This document shows, piece after piece, positions 1 through 6,922 of a DNA stretch of 16,137 bases. The notes under the pieces were generated by a model. It made no database searches. It saw only the letters and a list, made by a program, of their open reading frames with translations, and had not been told where the DNA came from. Origin of the DNA: an uncultured Clostridium sp. Lineage in GTDB: Bacteria; Cyanobacteriota; Vampirovibrionia; Gastranaerophilales; Gastranaerophilaceae. Every line of letters starts with the position of its first letter. Within the stretch, counting starts at the first letter, position 1. Both the position numbers and the translations under genes were made by a program. The DNA lies in assembly GCA_905212085.1 (NCBI GenBank), contig CAJMDF010000042.1, positions 1 to 16,137 on the forward strand, read 5' to 3'.

Positions 1-674
1 GTTTTACGCTTGCAGAGGTTTTAATAACATTAGGAATAATTGGTGTTGTTGCTGCCTTAACGATTCCTGGATTAATTGCTAATCACAGAAAAAAAGTAGT
101 TGAAGTGAGGCTAAAAAAATTCTATTCAACTTTTATGAATGCTATTGAAATGTCACAGTCCGAAAATGGAGATTTATCAACTTGGGATTATGCTCCTCAA
201 AATGTTGGCACCACTTCTTCAATTGAGAAAAATGAAGTCTTTTTTAATGCATATTTATTTAAATATCTTCAAGGAATAAGAAAATGTGCTCCCAGGGAAT
301 GTCTTGATGTTACAGTTGACTTAGATGTTTCTGATTCAGGTGATACTTATTCAAGATATGTTTTTTCTGATGGATCTTGTTTTGGAATATTAACAGGAGG
401 GACAACTTCTTCTTACGTTAATATTCATGGTTGGTATGATTATAATTGCTCTGGAAATCCTAATAAGGCAGGACGAGATCAGTTTTTATTTAAAATGACG
501 CTTGGTCCATCTGCTAATTATATGCCGTTTCAATTTACTAATGATTCAAAAAAAATATCAGTAGCAACTCGAACTTATCTTTTAGAGCATTGTAAAACTA
601 AACCTGCTGATTGCGGAGCTTTAATACAATATGATGGATGGAATGTTTCAAAGGATTATCCTATACGTTTATAG
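1..674 (+). CDS. Type IV pilin-like protein, 5' end cut off by the window
   Basis: The frame is open from the first bases and ends at TAA 672-674, giving 223 residues in the window. The first residues read FTLAEVLITLGIIGVVAA followed by LTIPGLIANHRKK. This is the prepilin cleavage/N-methylation signature with Glu at mature position 5 and the hydrophobic N-terminal helix of type IV pilins and type II secretion pseudopilins. The usual preceding Gly and the leader lie outside the window. A GTG at 105 lies in frame but would remove the pilin helix, so it is not the start. The C-terminal part has a GNPNKAGRDQF segment, similar to the calcium-site/DxNG-type segments of pseudopilins, and several Cys residues that could form disulfides. 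It ends CGALIQYDGWNVSKDYPIRL. The protein is expected to be an inner-membrane pilin precursor assembled into a surface or secretion fibre; its exact role is unknown. Confidence 0.85.
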   Translation, partial: FTLAEVLITLGIIGVVAALTIPGLIANHRKKVVEVRLKKFYSTFMNAIEMSQSENGDLSTWDYAPQNVGTTSSIEKNEVFFNAYLFKYLQGIRKCAPRECLDVTVDLDVSDSGDTYSRYVFSDGSCFGILTGGTTSSYVNIHGWYDYNCSGNPNKAGRDQFLFKMTLGPSANYMPFQFTNDSKKISVATRTYLLEHCKTKPADCGALIQYDGWNVSKDYPIRL

Positions 675-692
675 GATATTTAATCAAACATA

Positions 693-721
693 TTGTTAAA
701 ATAGTTAATTTGTTCTATAAT
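693..721 (+). promoter_or_regulatory. Sigma70-type promoter for hppA
   Basis: TTGTTA at 693-698 and a perfect TATAAT at 716-721 are separated by 17 bases. Transcription would start near 728, leaving a leader of about 50 bases before the ATG at 777. It lies directly downstream of the first pilin gene. I see no convincing hairpin terminator for that gene, so some read-through is possible. Confidence 0.65.
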
Positions 722-776
722 ACTTTTATTAGTTTAAGTAGTAGTAGTGACAACTTATATTAGTGAAGGAGAACTC

Positions 777-3200
777 ATGATTAAAAATTTAACTTCACCA
801 AAGGCATTGTTTGCAATGTTTGCAACTTTGTTGATGGGAGTTTCACCTGCTTTAGCAAGTGAAGCAGATTTAGTTGTTCCTAATATCAGACAAGCTAATC
901 CTGATTTCTTTAACTATTTATTAATCGGGATTGCTATTTCAGTTATCGGTTTGATATTCGGATTTATTGAATTTGTTAGAATTAAAAAATTGGACGTTCA
1001 CTCAGCAATGGCTGAAGTGGGTAATACAATTTTTGAAACTTGTAAGACTTACCTTATTCAACAAGGTAAATTTTTACTTGTATTAGAAGTATTAATCGGT
1101 CTATGTATCGCATTTTACTTCGGTTACTTACAACATATGCCATTAAGTCATGTATTAATTATTCTTGCATGGTCTGTAATCGGTATTTTAGGATCTTATG
1201 CAGTTGCTTGGTTCGGTATTAGAATGAATACTTTAGCAAATGCAAGAACTGCTTTTGTATCTTTAAAAGGAAACCCTTTAAATATTTTAAATATTCCTTT
1301 AAAAGCAGGTATGTCAATTGGTGTATGTTTAGTATCAGTTGAACTTATTTTAATGTTAACAATTTTATTATTTGTACCTGGTGAAATTGCAGGTGCTTGT
1401 TTTATCGGTTTTGCTATCGGTGAATCTTTAGGTGCTTCTGCTCTTCGTGTAGCAGGTGGTATCTTTACAAAAATTGCTGATATTGGATCTGACTTAATGA
1501 AAATTCAATTCGGTATCAAAGAAGACGACCCAAGAAACCCTGGTGTAATCGCTGACTGTACAGGTGATAACGCTGGTGATTCTGTTGGTCCTACAGCTGA
1601 CGGTTTTGAAACATATGGTGTAACAGGTGTTGCTCTTGTTTCATTTATTCTATTAGCTGTTGTAGGCGCTGAAAATCAAGTTCAATTATTGACTTGGATT
1701 TTCGTAATGAGATTTTTGATGATCGTTACATCAGTTGTTGCATACTGGATTAACGGTGTTGTTGATAAATTCTATGCAGCAAAAACTCAAAAATTCGATT
1801 TTGAAAAACCATTAACTAACTTAGTTTGGTTAACTTCAATTTTATCAATTGTAATGACTTTTGGTGTTAGCCACTGGTTATTATCTGATATGGGCGGTAA
1901 ATTATGGTTAGTATTATCTACAATTATTTCTTGCGGTACTTTAGGTGCAGCATTAATTCCTGAATTTACTAAAATATTTACTTCTCCAAAAGCAAAACAT
2001 ACTGAAGAAGTTGTTACAGCTTCACGTGAAGGCGGTGCGTCTTTGACAATCCTTTCAGGTATTGTAGCCGGTAACTTCTCAGCATTCTGGATTGGTATGG
2101 TAATTGTATTATTGATGGGACTTGCATACGTTGCATCTACTCATATTCCTGAAGCTGTAATGATTTATCCGTCTGTATTCGCATTCGGTTTAGTAGCATT
2201 CGGTTTCTTAGGAATGGGACCTGTTACAATTGCTGTTGATTCTTACGGTCCTGTAACTGATAATGCCCAATCAGTTTATGAATTATCTTTAATTGAAGAT
2301 ATCCCAAATGTTGGTGAAGAAATCGAAAAAGAATACGGTTTTAAACCTGACTTTGAAAATGCTAAAAAATACTTAGAAGAAAATGACGGTGCAGGAAATA
2401 CATTCAAAGCAACTTCTAAACCTGTATTAATCGGTACAGCTGTAGTTGGTGCTACAACAATGATTTTCTCATTAATTCTTGTAATTAAATCAACTTTAGG
2501 TATTGAACCTGAAATGATTTTGAATATGTTGAACCCATACACATTACTAGGTTTATTATCTGGTGGTGCTGTAATTTACTGGTTCTCAGGTGCATCTATG
2601 CAAGCTGTTACAACTGGTGCATATTCTGCAACTGAATATATTAAAGATAATATTAAATTAGATGATGCAAATTCAAAAAGTGCAAATGTTGCAAATTCAA
2701 AAGAAGTTGTAAAAATTTGTACACAATATGCTCAAAAAGGTATGATTAATATCTTCATCGCATTATTTGCATTTGCATTAGCATTTGCTTGTCTATCAGC
2801 TCCAAGCTGCAAGACATCAGCTCCTGTAGCATTTTTCGTAAGCTACTTAATTGCAATTGCCGTATTCGGTTTGTTCCAAGCTGTATTTATGGCAAATGCA
2901 GGCGGGTGTTGGGATAATGCTAAGAAAATTGTTGAAGTTGACTTAGCAGAAAAAGGAACTCCGCTTCACGAAGCAACTGTAGTTGGTGATACTGTGGGTG
3001 ATCCATTTAAAGATACATCATCAGTTGCAATGAATCCGATTATTAAATTTACAACATTATTCGGATTGTTAGCAATGGAAATTGCAATTTCTGAATCTTT
3101 CAGAAATCTTGCTCCAATTGCAGGTTGGATATTCTTAATTATTGCATTGATTTTCGTAATTCGTTCATTCTATGCAATGAGAATTCCATCAAATAAATAG
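777..3200 (+). CDS. hppA: Membrane-bound proton-translocating pyrophosphatase
   Basis: This protein couples hydrolysis of pyrophosphate to ion pumping across the membrane. It has 807 residues and many membrane segments. ATG 777 is preferred over the in-frame GTG at 747 because an AGGAG site (767-771) sits 5 bases before it. The start then gives a signal-like segment (residues about 8-28, ending ALASEA). Active-site elements are present: TKIADIGSD (K232, D235, D239), EDDPRNP (E249, D250), the Asp ladder D260/D264/D268, D275 and FETY, DSYGPVTDNAQ in the middle, and near the C-terminus WDNAKK and VVGDTVGDPFKDTS. The motif GNTFKAT (540-546) carries Lys544 where potassium-dependent enzymes have Ala, so a potassium-independent proton pump is inferred. 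The stretch between D239 and E249 is one residue shorter than the usual DVGADLVGKVE region, and helix sequences are divergent. It appears monocistronic. Sodium pumping cannot be fully excluded. Confidence 0.93.
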   Translation: MIKNLTSPKALFAMFATLLMGVSPALASEADLVVPNIRQANPDFFNYLLIGIAISVIGLIFGFIEFVRIKKLDVHSAMAEVGNTIFETCKTYLIQQGKFLLVLEVLIGLCIAFYFGYLQHMPLSHVLIILAWSVIGILGSYAVAWFGIRMNTLANARTAFVSLKGNPLNILNIPLKAGMSIGVCLVSVELILMLTILLFVPGEIAGACFIGFAIGESLGASALRVAGGIFTKIADIGSDLMKIQFGIKEDDPRNPGVIADCTGDNAGDSVGPTADGFETYGVTGVALVSFILLAVVGAENQVQLLTWIFVMRFLMIVTSVVAYWINGVVDKFYAAKTQKFDFEKPLTNLVWLTSILSIVMTFGVSHWLLSDMGGKLWLVLSTIISCGTLGAALIPEFTKIFTSPKAKHTEEVVTASREGGASLTILSGIVAGNFSAFWIGMVIVLLMGLAYVASTHIPEAVMIYPSVFAFGLVAFGFLGMGPVTIAVDSYGPVTDNAQSVYELSLIEDIPNVGEEIEKEYGFKPDFENAKKYLEENDGAGNTFKATSKPVLIGTAVVGATTMIFSLILVIKSTLGIEPEMILNMLNPYTLLGLLSGGAVIYWFSGASMQAVTTGAYSATEYIKDNIKLDDANSKSANVANSKEVVKICTQYAQKGMINIFIALFAFALAFACLSAPSCKTSAPVAFFVSYLIAIAVFGLFQAVFMANAGGCWDNAKKIVEVDLAEKGTPLHEATVVGDTVGDPFKDTSSVAMNPIIKFTTLFGLLAMEIAISESFRNLAPIAGWIFLIIALIFVIRSFYAMRIPSNK

Positions 3201-3223
3201 GGAAATGAGTATTATCTCATATA

Positions 3224-3257
3224 AAAATAGCTCTGCTTGAAAAAGTAGAGCTATTTT
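3224..3257 (+). terminator. Hairpin terminator after hppA
   Basis: A 15-base arm (3224-3238) pairs with 3243-3257, with one G-U wobble, around a GAAA tetraloop (3239-3242). The descending arm ends in TTTT followed by GTT, so the U-tract is part of the stem. It lies 23 bases after the hppA stop codon. The same bases also hold the -35 box and spacer of the next gene's promoter. Confidence 0.75.
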
Positions 3258-3265
3258 GTTATAAT
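3237..3265 (+). promoter_or_regulatory. Promoter of the second pilin gene, built into the hppA terminator
   Basis: TTGAAA at 3237-3242 and TATAAT at 3260-3265 are separated by exactly 17 bases. The -35 box falls on the loop of the terminator hairpin, and the spacer is its descending arm. Transcription would start near 3272, giving a leader of about 22 bases. An AGGAG site at 3283-3287 lies 6 bases before ATG 3294. Confidence 0.7.
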
Positions 3266-3293
3266 AAATATATTAATAGGAAAGGAGCTAGTT

Positions 3294-4141
3294 ATGAAAA
3301 GATTTAAGAATTTCGGGGGGGGGGCGATTTAAAGCTCTCTATACAAAGCTTTCGGGGGGTTGAAAAAGAAAATAAAAAGTGTTATTATGGTGATATAGCA
3401 CATCACGAAAATAATAAAAAAGGTTTTACGCTTGCAGAGGTTTTAATAACATTAGGAATAATTGGTGTTGTTGCTGCAATGACTTTACCTGCGTTAATTA
3501 CGAATTATAAAAATAAAGAGCTTGCTACAAGAGCTAAAAAATCTTATTCCATAATTAGTCAGGCTGTTCAAAAATATCAAGCAGATAATGGGGTTGTTGC
3601 CGATATAACCGGATTATTTGACCCGAGTAAGACATCTGCAGAGGTCGCAGAAAATTTTGCAAAATATTTTGACGGTGCATATTTATGCAAAAATCAATCT
3701 TCAGGGGATTGTAGTAAATTTCGTTATAAATTAATTTATGCATCTCCTTTATATGATGAAAATGGTATTTCACAAGAATCTTGGGTAAATTATCCTATAA
3801 TTGTGTTAAAAGATGCTTCTTTAATTTCAATAACACAAAAGACTTCTTGTGAATATAAAACGTCAGGTTATCAATATGATTCAGATGGTAATACGATAGT
3901 TGATAGTTCTGGTAATCCTGTAATTTATGAATGGACAGAATCTATGTGTGCAACGATAACCTTTGATACAAATGGTATGTCTAAACCAAATCAGTATGGA
4001 GCGGATGTTTTTATGGTTAAGGTTCGATCAGATGGCACCTTTAGTGGGTGGTCCGCAGCAGGTTGGGATAGTTTAAAAAATATTTTACAAGGAGGAAATC
4101 CTATTTATACTAAATATACTCCTGGAGAATCTAAAGATTAA
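3294..4141 (+). CDS. Type IV pilin-like protein, frame broken at a poly-G tract (candidate phase-variable, OFF as given)
   Basis: ATG 3294 has a good promoter and an AGGAG site. As written, it encodes only MKRFKNFGGGAI before TAA at 3330-3332. The pilin body is in another frame, open from after the TAA at 3305-3307 to TAA 4139-4141, with no ATG, GTG or TTG before the prepilin motif. ATG 3479 is inside the pilin helix and is not a credible start. A run of 11 or 8 G instead of 10 at 3315-3324 joins the two frames. Eleven G gives 282 residues with a 44-residue leader ending ENNKKG, then FTLAEVLITLGIIGVVAA. The body has four or more Cys residues and a FDTNGMSKPNQYGADVFMVKV segment near the C-terminus, typical of pseudopilin-like proteins. 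A terminator follows. Alternatives are a homopolymer sequencing or assembly error, slippage during transcription, or a true pseudogene. Confidence 0.75.
3315..3324 (+). repeat. Homopolymer run of ten G in the pilin leader
   Basis: Ten consecutive G begin 21 bases after the first base of ATG 3294, in a region that is otherwise strongly AT-rich. Run lengths of 8 or 11 keep the downstream pilin in frame. Length 10 leads to a stop six bases after the run's end. Such runs mutate often by slipped-strand mispairing. Confidence 0.9.
3354..3359 (+). repeat. Second G run (six G) in the pilin leader
   Basis: Six G follow TTTC at 3350-3353. The ten bases TTTCGGGGGG occur at both 3311-3320 and 3350-3359, so they form a direct repeat spaced 39 bases apart. 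Length changes here could compensate for changes in the first run. Confidence 0.8.
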
Positions 4142-4180
4142 AAAAAGGCCCATTTTATTATGGGCTTTTTTATTTTTTTT
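4142..4180 (+). terminator. Rho-independent terminator after the second pilin gene
   Basis: GCCCAT (4148-4153) pairs with ATGGGC (4160-4165) around a six-base loop. The stem is extended by an A-run pairing with the T-run from 4166, and is followed by a long T tract to 4180. It starts right at the stop codon of the pilin gene. Confidence 0.88.
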
Positions 4181-4222
4181 GTGTTACTATAAATTTATTG
4201 AGATATAAATAGAGGGAAGGAT

Positions 4223-5227
4223 ATGAGTTTAACAGTATACTTAGGGATAGACGTAGGATCAGTTACAACAAAATTAGCATTGGTAGATGAAAAGGGAAAA
4301 TATGTAGATAGTTACATGTTAAGAACTGCAGGTAAGCCTGTTATGGCTGTTCAAAAAGGTCTAAATGAGTTATATGCTAAAAGAATTACAGATTATGATG
4401 TAATGGGTGTTGGAACAACAGGTTCTGGTCGTAATTTAGCAGGTGCTTTAGTTGGTGCTGATATTATTAAAAATGAAATTACAGCCCATGCTGTAGCTGC
4501 AAGTGTTAATGTGCCGGGTGTACAGACTATTTTGGAAATAGGTGGTCAAGATAGTAAAATTATTATCCTTCGTGATGGTATTGTAACAGATTTTGCTATG
4601 AATACTGTATGTGCTGCAGGTACAGGAAGTTTTCTTGATCATCAGGCTCAAAGATTGAATGTTCCTATTGAGGAATTTGGTGATACTGCTTTAAAATCTG
4701 AAAATCCTGCTCGTATCGCAGGACGTTGCGGTGTTTTTGCAGAAAGTGATCTGATCCATAAACAACAATTGGGTTATCCTGTAGAAGATTTGTTATATGG
4801 ACTTTGTCAGGCTCTTGTTCGCAATTACCTTGCTAACCTTGCTTTGGGTAAAGAACTTTTACCTGTTTTTTCATTCCAAGGAGGGGTTGCAACGAATTCC
4901 GGGATGGTAAAAGCTTTTGAAGAAGCCCTTGGACATAAGGTTATTGTTCCTGATCATCACCAGACAATGGGTGCAATTGGTGCAGCATTGCTAGCCATGG
5001 AAAATCACCAGTATACAGATGCTCATACAACATTCAAAGGTTGGCAAGTAGGAGAAATGAATTTCCACTCAATAACTTGTGATTGTACAGGATGTTCTAA
5101 TAATTGTGAAGTAATTACAATTGTTGAAGGTGGAGAGGATATTCACCATGTTGATAAAATTAAAGATATTAAAGGTAATATCATTGCTCGCTGGGGCGGA
5201 ACTTGCGGAAGATGGGATATTTCTTAA
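4223..5227 (+). CDS. BadF/BadG/BcrA/BcrD-type ATPase (2-hydroxyacyl-CoA dehydratase activator, HgdC-like)
   Basis: The family uses ATP to drive electron transfer from a subunit-bridging [4Fe-4S] cluster to a 2-hydroxyacyl-CoA dehydratase or a benzoyl-CoA reductase-type enzyme. In this 334-residue protein the ASKHA ATPase motifs are visible: GIDVGSVTTKLA (8-19), EIGGQDSK (105-112), QGGVATNSG (219-227) and DHHQTMGAIGAALLA (244-258). The cluster-ligand regions NTVCAAGTGSF (C130) and GRCGVFAESD (C169) are intact. After the ATPase fold there is a tail with CDCTGCSNNC (C286, C288, C291, C295) and GGTCGRW (C328). This tail resembles the linker found after the activator domain in longer activator fusions, but here the protein stops. 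A GGGAAGG site (4214-4220) supports ATG 4223. No dehydratase gene is nearby, so its partner is unknown. It is flanked by a terminator and a convergent gene, so it is probably transcribed alone. Confidence 0.88.
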   Translation: MSLTVYLGIDVGSVTTKLALVDEKGKYVDSYMLRTAGKPVMAVQKGLNELYAKRITDYDVMGVGTTGSGRNLAGALVGADIIKNEITAHAVAASVNVPGVQTILEIGGQDSKIIILRDGIVTDFAMNTVCAAGTGSFLDHQAQRLNVPIEEFGDTALKSENPARIAGRCGVFAESDLIHKQQLGYPVEDLLYGLCQALVRNYLANLALGKELLPVFSFQGGVATNSGMVKAFEEALGHKVIVPDHHQTMGAIGAALLAMENHQYTDAHTTFKGWQVGEMNFHSITCDCTGCSNNCEVITIVEGGEDIHHVDKIKDIKGNIIARWGGTCGRWDIS

Positions 5228-5233
5228 TCAAGA

Positions 5234-6136
5234 TTATCTCTTTTTAAAATTACCTTTAGCCCAAGTATAAATTTCATCAATAGTATTAAATTCTTTTTGG
5301 AATTTAGGATTATTGATGAATTTTACTATAAATTTATTGTTATTTGAAAAAGCATGACCTACTATTTCGCCTGATTGTGCAGCTGTATATCCATATATTA
5401 TTTTTCTGCCGTTTGAAGTTGTTTGTTTGGGCTTCATATCAGAATAAAAATCAGTAGTTCTTATAAGAGGAGCTTTCCCTTTTTCTGTAATTTCTGTTAT
5501 ATTTTTAAATCCCATTGGGAAATTTGCTGATGTTTGAAGTTTTGTTGCTGATAATTGTGTTTTGAGAGTTTTACCATCTTTATCTAAAAATATTTTTTTA
5601 TGAATATTAGTTTTTTCATTGTGATTAAATTTTTCTAAAATGGATTTCCCGTCATTAAAATTTGTAATTGACCCTTGAATTTCGCCATCAGAAGTTATGT
5701 ATATACGTTTTTTTAATATTTTACTATTTTCTTTGCCTAAAAATTCTACTTTTGTTTTCCCGTTATCCAGTATAGATATAATTCTTTCCTTAAAGTTTTG
5801 AGTTTTAATTTTTATATTATTTATTGTATTTATGATATTTTCAGGAAGTTTTTCTGTAATTTCGTTGCTTGTTTTATCAATTATCCCAGAAATAGCTTTA
5901 ATTTTTTCTTTAATATTTTCTGTTGATGGATTTATATTTGTGTTTTCGTTAACGGTTTTTGTATTTGGAGTTTTCTTACCTTTAGTAAAGTAATATGCCC
6001 CGAGCATTCCGGCACCTGCAATAGCTGTTCCTATTGCAAGTTTTAGCGTTGTATGAGATTTTTCTTCTATTTCTTTTTTATAATCATTATTTTGCCCATT
6101 AAAATATATAGGCATATTTATTGCAGATATTTTCAT
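5234..6136 (-). CDS. Unrecognised protein with one N-terminal membrane segment
   Basis: The protein has 300 residues and I do not recognise the family. A short polar start (MKISAINMPIYFNGQ) is followed by a charged stretch and one hydrophobic, Gly/Ala-rich segment (about 31-50). Next comes an Asn/Thr/Lys/Glu-rich linker (about 52-75) and a helical, lysine-rich region (about 75-125). The C-terminal part (about 125-300) looks folded and beta-rich, with repeated DG turns (TSDGE, NDGKS, DKDGK). The likely topology is anchored, with the C-terminal part either side of the membrane. A TCCTTT on the plus strand (6144-6149) is the ribosome binding site AAAGGA, 7 bases before the ATG. The gene converges on the ATPase gene with 6 bases between stop codons and no clear terminator. 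No function can be assigned. Confidence 0.75.
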   Translation of the reverse strand: MKISAINMPIYFNGQNNDYKKEIEEKSHTTLKLAIGTAIAGAGMLGAYYFTKGKKTPNTKTVNENTNINPSTENIKEKIKAISGIIDKTSNEITEKLPENIINTINNIKIKTQNFKERIISILDNGKTKVEFLGKENSKILKKRIYITSDGEIQGSITNFNDGKSILEKFNHNEKTNIHKKIFLDKDGKTLKTQLSATKLQTSANFPMGFKNITEITEKGKAPLIRTTDFYSDMKPKQTTSNGRKIIYGYTAAQSGEIVGHAFSNNNKFIVKFINNPKFQKEFNTIDEIYTWAKGNFKKR

Positions 6137-6204
6137 ATGTAAATCCTTTTAACTTTCACATTTTAAGTTGAAAAAGAAAATTTTTTTACATATATGATAA
6201 AATT

Positions 6205-6233
6205 TTTACAATACTTAAAATTCGTGTTATTAT
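6205..6233 (+). promoter_or_regulatory. Promoter that would give a leaderless mRNA for the YkgJ-rlmN-dtd operon
   Basis: TTTACA (6205-6210) and TATTAT (6228-6233) are separated by 17 bases. The expected start of transcription falls at or next to the A of ATG 6240, and no Shine-Dalgarno-like sequence precedes that ATG. Confidence 0.5.
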
Positions 6234-6239
6234 TTTATT

Positions 6240-6920
6240 ATGACTGATTTGAATGGAACATTAAATAGTATGAAAAAGAGGTATCGTGAGATTTTTTTGA
6301 AATCCATGGATGCTATTCAAAAACGTGTAGAAGAAATTAAACCATCAAATTTAGATGGTGATATTTTTGATCAGTTTGATGAAAATTCAAAAGGAGAGCA
6401 GTGGCAGGCATCTGTTTTAGAAATGTTTGAAAATGATATTTCTCACGAGATTTATAGAAAATGGCGTGAAATTATTGCTTATAGAGAAAATTTCCATTGC
6501 AAAGGTTGTGCTACTTGTTGCAATTTAGCTTGTTCTGAATTTTCCCCAGAAGAATTAAAGAAAAAAGCTGAAAATGGTGATAAATTCGCAAAACAATTTA
6601 TGAGTATTTTTATACCTTATAAAACAACAGAAGAGGCAAAAAAAATATACCCTGAGTATTTAAAACTTCTTTCTGACAATGTAGATGAGCCTGTTTATTT
6701 TTATCACTGCCCGAAATTAAATGATTGTAAGCGCTGCTCAGATTATGAAAATAGACCCCAGATATGTAGAGATTTTCCGGATAATCCATTAAGTATTTTA
6801 CCGGAAAGCTGCGGTTTTTATGAATGGCGAAAAGAAGTTGAACCAGTTGCTATGATGCTTCATGCAATGGTTGAAATTATTGATTATTACAAACAAAAAA
6901 TACCATATAAAAAGGATTAA
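6240..6920 (+). CDS. YkgJ-family cysteine-cluster protein (first copy)
   Basis: The 226-residue protein carries the CxxCxxCC-type metal-binding module of the YkgJ/Fe-S-or-zinc chelating family: C87, C90, C93, C94 and C98 (HCKGCATCCNLAC). A second group follows in C157, C163, C166, C176 and C191 (HCPKLNDCKRC, RPQICRDFP, ESCGFYEW). The family is thought to bind a metal or iron-sulfur cluster; its biological role is not established. The first 85 residues are a helical, charged extension that the second copy at 12182 lacks. The start lacks a ribosome binding site. An internal ATG at 6270 has only a distant GGAA, so ATG 6240 is kept with moderate certainty. The gene is 2 bases from rlmN, whose ribosome binding site lies inside it, so the two are probably one operon. 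RlmN is an Fe-S enzyme, which makes a metal-related link plausible but unproven. Confidence 0.85.
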   Translation: MTDLNGTLNSMKKRYREIFLKSMDAIQKRVEEIKPSNLDGDIFDQFDENSKGEQWQASVLEMFENDISHEIYRKWREIIAYRENFHCKGCATCCNLACSEFSPEELKKKAENGDKFAKQFMSIFIPYKTTEEAKKIYPEYLKLLSDNVDEPVYFYHCPKLNDCKRCSDYENRPQICRDFPDNPLSILPESCGFYEWRKEVEPVAMMLHAMVEIIDYYKQKIPYKKD

Positions 6921-6922
6921 TT

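Noticed and set aside
105..107. GTG as start of the first pilin-like gene
   Set aside because: The frame is open to the window edge and upstream residues are the pilin helix, so the true start lies outside.
747..776. GTG start for hppA giving ten more residues
   Set aside because: ATG 777 has an AGGAG site 5 bases upstream and gives a sensible signal-like N-terminus. The GTG has no site.
2276..2542. Minus-strand open frame inside hppA
   Set aside because: It is fully inside a well-supported conserved gene and has no recognisable features.
3205..3220. Small hairpin ATGAG/CTCAT after hppA
   Set aside because: Only 5 base pairs and no T tract; the adjacent 15-base-pair hairpin explains termination.
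3479..3481. ATG as start of the second pilin-like gene
   Set aside because: It lies after the prepilin cleavage motif and within the hydrophobic helix; the start with promoter and ribosome binding site is 3294.
4019..4032. GGTTCGAT, resembling the T-loop of a tRNA
   Set aside because: It lies inside the pilin coding sequence and no acceptor stem or anticodon arm could be placed around it.
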